From: Candidatus Saccharimonadota bacterium
GTDB lineage: Bacteria; Patescibacteriota; Saccharimonadia; Saccharimonadales; SLHW01
Length of the DNA stretch: 6,884 bases
NCBI GenBank assembly: GCA_007135955.1
Contig: SLHW01000043.1
Span: 1 to 6,884 of the forward strand
Direction: 5' to 3'
Part shown: piece by piece, positions 4,872 through 6,884 of the stretch
Layout: the number at the start of each line of letters is the position of its first letter
How positions within the stretch are numbered: the first letter of the stretch is position 1
Position numbers and translations under genes: made by a program
The notes under the pieces: model-generated
What the model was told of the DNA's origin: nothing
The model's database searches: none
The model's input: only the letters and a program-made list of their open reading frames with translations

Positions 4872-5420
4872 CTACTTAGAAGATTTTGGAGGTGCTTTCT
4901 TTTTAGTTGAGCTGCTTTTGCGTTTGGCTGATTGCTCAGCTGTCTTTTTTGTGGCCTTCTTGCTGGACTGCTTGGGCTTTGTGGGCTTTTCAGCAGGTAC
5001 ATGTTCTTTGAGTAGTGTGCCAAGTACACCATTGATGAACTTACTGGAGTTTTCGCCACCGAATGATTTAGCTAGCTCTATCGCCTCATTGATGACTACT
5101 TTATGTGGTACATCCTTGTCGTTAAGTAGTTCGTAGGCGCCGATCCGTAGAATCAATCGGTCCATACGGGCAATTTGATCAATTGGCCATTCTGGTGCAA
5201 TTGGCTGCAACTTTGCATCAAGCTCAGCCTGCTGCTCAGAAACACTATTAGTCAATCGAGTGATGAAATCTACATCCTCTACAACATCTTTATAGCGACG
5301 TATGTTCCGACCAAGTACTTCATTAAGGTGAAACGTTGTGTCTTCACACGCTTGGCGTAACTCCTGCTCGTACAAAGTCTGGAGTACTATAATTCGGCCG
5401 AGGTGTCGATTTGATGCCAT
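4872..5420 (-). CDS. nusB: Transcription antitermination factor NusB with basic C-terminal tail
   Basis: NusB joins NusE (S10) on boxA RNA to keep RNA polymerase from terminating in rRNA operons. The all-helical domain spans about residues 1-140: [16 protein letters not shown] (5-20), [22 protein letters not shown] (78-99), [33 protein letters not shown] (104-136). These are the usual landmarks. A 42-residue tail of mainly Lys, Ser, Ala and Pro follows (141-182), strongly positive, histone H1-like in composition and probably disordered; ordinary NusB ends near 140. The ribosome-binding site before the ATG is weak (AAGAG-like). It lies 73 bases after rpmF with no clear promoter between, so both are probably transcribed from the rpmF promoter. 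Identity is secure; the tail might bind rRNA or the acidic tails seen on neighbouring products, which is speculation. Confidence 0.95.
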   Translation of the reverse strand: MASNRHLGRIIVLQTLYEQELRQACEDTTFHLNEVLGRNIRRYKDVVEDVDFITRLTNSVSEQQAELDAKLQPIAPEWPIDQIARMDRLILRIGAYELLNDKDVPHKVVINEAIELAKSFGGENSSKFINGVLGTLLKEHVPAEKPTKPKQSSKKATKKTAEQSAKRKSSSTKKKAPPKSSK

Positions 5421-5493
5421 ATTACTTTCACTCTTTTAGTTCTATTTAAGGTGCTGAATGTTGTCACAAAATAAATTATGCGACCGAAAAGCT

Positions 5494-5652
5494 CTATTTG
5501 CTTTCTTTTTTGATTGCCTTACCGCTCTCTCGTTGAGTCGTATAGGCCTTTACCGGCGAAGACGCGTTGACGCGTCGCGCTAGCTTAACTACTTCGTGGC
5601 TCCTGCGGCTTCTGGTACGTCTAGCAGTTGTTCGCTTCTTGGGCTTTCCCAT
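5494..5652 (-). CDS. rpmF: 50S ribosomal protein bL32, short zinc-free form
   Basis: This 52-residue gene is easily overlooked. The start MGKPKKRTTARRTRSRRSHE matches the conserved N-terminus of bL32 (normally M-x-V-PKK-(R/K)-T-S..R...RRSH), a small basic protein of the large ribosomal subunit near the peptidyl-transferase region. It contains no cysteine at all, so the zinc ribbon of the C+ form is absent, and the second half (from about residue 25) resembles no other bL32 I know. The ATG at 5652 gives the right N-terminus. AAGGAG (5666-5671) lies 13 bases upstream, rather far, with an ATG-TAG start-stop pair between. A near-consensus promoter precedes it. nusB follows after 73 bases. The PKK-RT...RRSH pattern, length, composition, promoter and ribosomal context support the call. 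Confidence 0.88.
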   Translation of the reverse strand: MGKPKKRTTARRTRSRRSHEVVKLARRVNASSPVKAYTTQRESGKAIKKESK

Positions 5653-5700
5653 AGTACTACATTGTCTCCTTCCTGTATTATCTGCAATATCTTGGGCGTA

Positions 5701-5729
5701 AGTATAGCGAAGAAATGATTATTTCTCAA
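5701..5729 (-). promoter_or_regulatory. Promoter for rpmF and probably nusB-Nudix-rnc
   Basis: On the - strand TTGAGA (5724-5729) and TATACT (5701-5706) are 17 bases apart. A start near 5694 gives a leader of about 40 bases containing the AAGGAG of rpmF. The spacer contains a perfect inverted repeat, described separately. Confidence 0.7.
5711..5726. promoter_or_regulatory. Perfect inverted repeat inside the rpmF promoter, operator candidate
   Basis: AGAAAT-GATT-ATTTCT is a perfect six-base inverted repeat filling most of the spacer and entering the -35 box of the rpmF promoter. A dimeric repressor bound here would block RNA polymerase. The repeat is A/T-rich and may be chance. Confidence 0.35.
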
Positions 5730-5776
5730 CCTTAACCCAGTCTCCTCAAGCTAGTACTCGACTGTTTAGAAAAAGA

Positions 5777-6884
5777 TTAGACGACAAAATTAACGAGCCT
5801 TCCAGGAACAAAAATTATCTTTTTCGGGTCACTTCCCCCAAGATATGATTGAACGTTTTCATGCTCTTGAGCAGCGGCGACTATTGTTGGCTCATCTGCT
5901 GTTGTCGCTACAGCTATATTGGCTCGAACCTTGCCGTTAACCTGAACTACGATAGTAATGGTATCTGTTTGTAGTTTTTGTTCGTCGTAGTCTGGCCAAT
6001 TATTAGCATGTATAGAGTGCCTATTACCAAGTTGCTCCCATAGCTCTTCAGCGATATGTGGCGCAAACGGAGCAAGTAGCTGGAGCAAACTCTCGAGCGC
6101 AAATCGCCATTGACTGGCTGTGGTGATTGGCTCTAACTCTTTCTGCTTATAAAAAGTGTTTACGGCTTCCATCATAGCAGCAATCGCAGTATTGAACTTA
6201 TCTTGAGCAATGTCTTGAGTTACTTTTTTAATCATTTGGTGAGTTGCAGTTTCAATGTTTTTTTCTGCCTCCTCGGAAATAGTGGCTGATTGTGCTTCAA
6301 TAAGCTCTTGTGCTAGAGTCCAAGTACGATTCAAAAAGCGATAGGTTCCTGGTATTCCCTGCGGATCCCACAGAACATCGAGCTCAACCGGTGCGGCAAA
6401 CATTTCATACAACCGAAGTGCATCAGCTCCATACCCACTCTCAATGACTTCGATTGGGTCAATACCGTTACCTTTGCTCTTGCTGAACATCGAGCCATCT
6501 GATGCTTTTACTTTGCCGTTGTAGACCATCTTGCTAAATGGTTCTGGAGTACTAACCAGGCCAAGTCCGTAGAAAAATCGAGTAAAGAAACGTGCATACA
6601 GCAAGTGTGCTGTTGCGTGGTCACCGCCATTATAAAAATCTATTGGTAGCCATTTTTCGAGTGTCTTAACATCCCAGGCTTGCTCATTGTCATGCGGGCT
6701 TAAGTAGCGCAAAAAATACCAACTCGAACACACATACCCATCCATGGTATCTGTTTCTCTTTTGGCTGGTTCATTACACTTTGGACATTCAACATTTACC
6801 CAATCTTCCACTTCGGCAAGTACCGAGGCGTTACCACCAGTCGGCTGATAGTTGTCAATTTCAGGCAATTTAACTGGTAATTGA
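5777..6884 (-). CDS. leuS: Leucyl-tRNA synthetase, C-terminal part (5' end outside the window)
   Basis: LeuRS charges tRNA-Leu with leucine using ATP. The frame stays open to the window edge (QLPVKLPEIDNYQPTG...), so the apparent TTG start at 6868 is not real; the HIGH motif and the editing domain lie beyond the window. Visible parts in order: the zinc-region CPKCNEPAKRETDTM and CSSWYFLRY, the catalytic-domain segment YNGGDHATAHLLYARF, the KMSKS-region MFSKSKGNGIDP, the helical anticodon-binding domain (RFLNRTWTL to LLAPFAPHIAEELW), and the C-terminal domain from VQVNGKVRANI to VPGRLVNFVV, which ends as in most bacterial LeuRS. The KMSKS motif is degenerate: Met-Phe replaces Lys-Met, keeping Ser-Lys-Ser. 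The stop lies about 48 bases upstream of the rpmF -35, with no strong terminator between. Identity is secure. Confidence 0.97.
   Translation of the reverse strand, partial: QLPVKLPEIDNYQPTGGNASVLAEVEDWVNVECPKCNEPAKRETDTMDGYVCSSWYFLRYLSPHDNEQAWDVKTLEKWLPIDFYNGGDHATAHLLYARFFTRFFYGLGLVSTPEPFSKMVYNGKVKASDGSMFSKSKGNGIDPIEVIESGYGADALRLYEMFAAPVELDVLWDPQGIPGTYRFLNRTWTLAQELIEAQSATISEEAEKNIETATHQMIKKVTQDIAQDKFNTAIAAMMEAVNTFYKQKELEPITTASQWRFALESLLQLLAPFAPHIAEELWEQLGNRHSIHANNWPDYDEQKLQTDTITIVVQVNGKVRANIAVATTADEPTIVAAAQEHENVQSYLGGSDPKKIIFVPGRLVNFVV

Noticed and set aside
4735..5136. Open + strand frame of 133 codons opposite nusB and the Nudix gene
   Set aside because: It is antisense to two secure genes and lies mostly over the Lys/Ser-rich NusB tail, which removes stop codons from the complement.
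5421..5493. A separate promoter for nusB (TTGTGA with TAAATA on the - strand)
   Set aside because: The spacing is 15 bases and both boxes are poor; cotranscription with rpmF is simpler.
5730..5776. A leuS terminator formed by CAGTC and GACTG
   Set aside because: Only five to six pairs around a loop of about 17 bases and no T-run after it on the - strand.
6868..6868. TTG at 6868 as the start of leuS
   Set aside because: The frame continues upstream as QLPVK, which is normal LeuRS sequence, so the gene simply runs off the window.

Overview
The window looks like core chromosome from a Patescibacteria/CPR genome, most likely Saccharibacteria (TM7). I infer this from compact housekeeping genes, long low-complexity tails on ribosomal protein bS16, KhpA and NusB, a very short zinc-free bL32, and no rimM or rplS next to trmD. 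TGA is an ordinary stop (it ends rnc), so this is not one of the CPR groups that read UGA as glycine. The assignment rests on protein character and was not tested against a database.

Layout. At the left edge a + strand gene (1-906, open at its 5' end) encodes an unrecognised single-span membrane protein with a histidine-rich stretch. Every other gene is on the - strand. In transcription order from the right edge they are: leuS (3' part only), rpmF (52 codons, easily missed), nusB, a Nudix hydrolase, rnc, rpsP, khpA, a candidate small RNA or leader ending in a clear terminator, trmD, then sodN and sodX. The + strand gene and sodX converge and share the four bases of their stop codons.

Function. 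Most of the block serves RNA and translation: leucyl-tRNA synthetase, bL32, bS16, NusB (rRNA antitermination), RNase III (rRNA processing), KhpA (RNA chaperone) and TrmD (m1G37 tRNA methylation). The exception is the last pair, a nickel superoxide dismutase with its intact metal hook, HCDLPCGVYDP, and the small S26-type protease that would expose its N-terminal histidine. The stop codon of sodN directly abuts the start codon of sodX.

Regulation. Promoters can be read by eye ahead of rpmF, rpsP and the small-RNA locus (-35 and -10 boxes 17 bases apart), and as extended -10 boxes ahead of khpA, trmD and sodN. The least explained element is the 2398-2565 locus: a good promoter, a possible H-type pseudoknot and an intrinsic terminator, just before trmD. 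No gene-free stretch exceeds 300 bases; the longest is 2356-2578.
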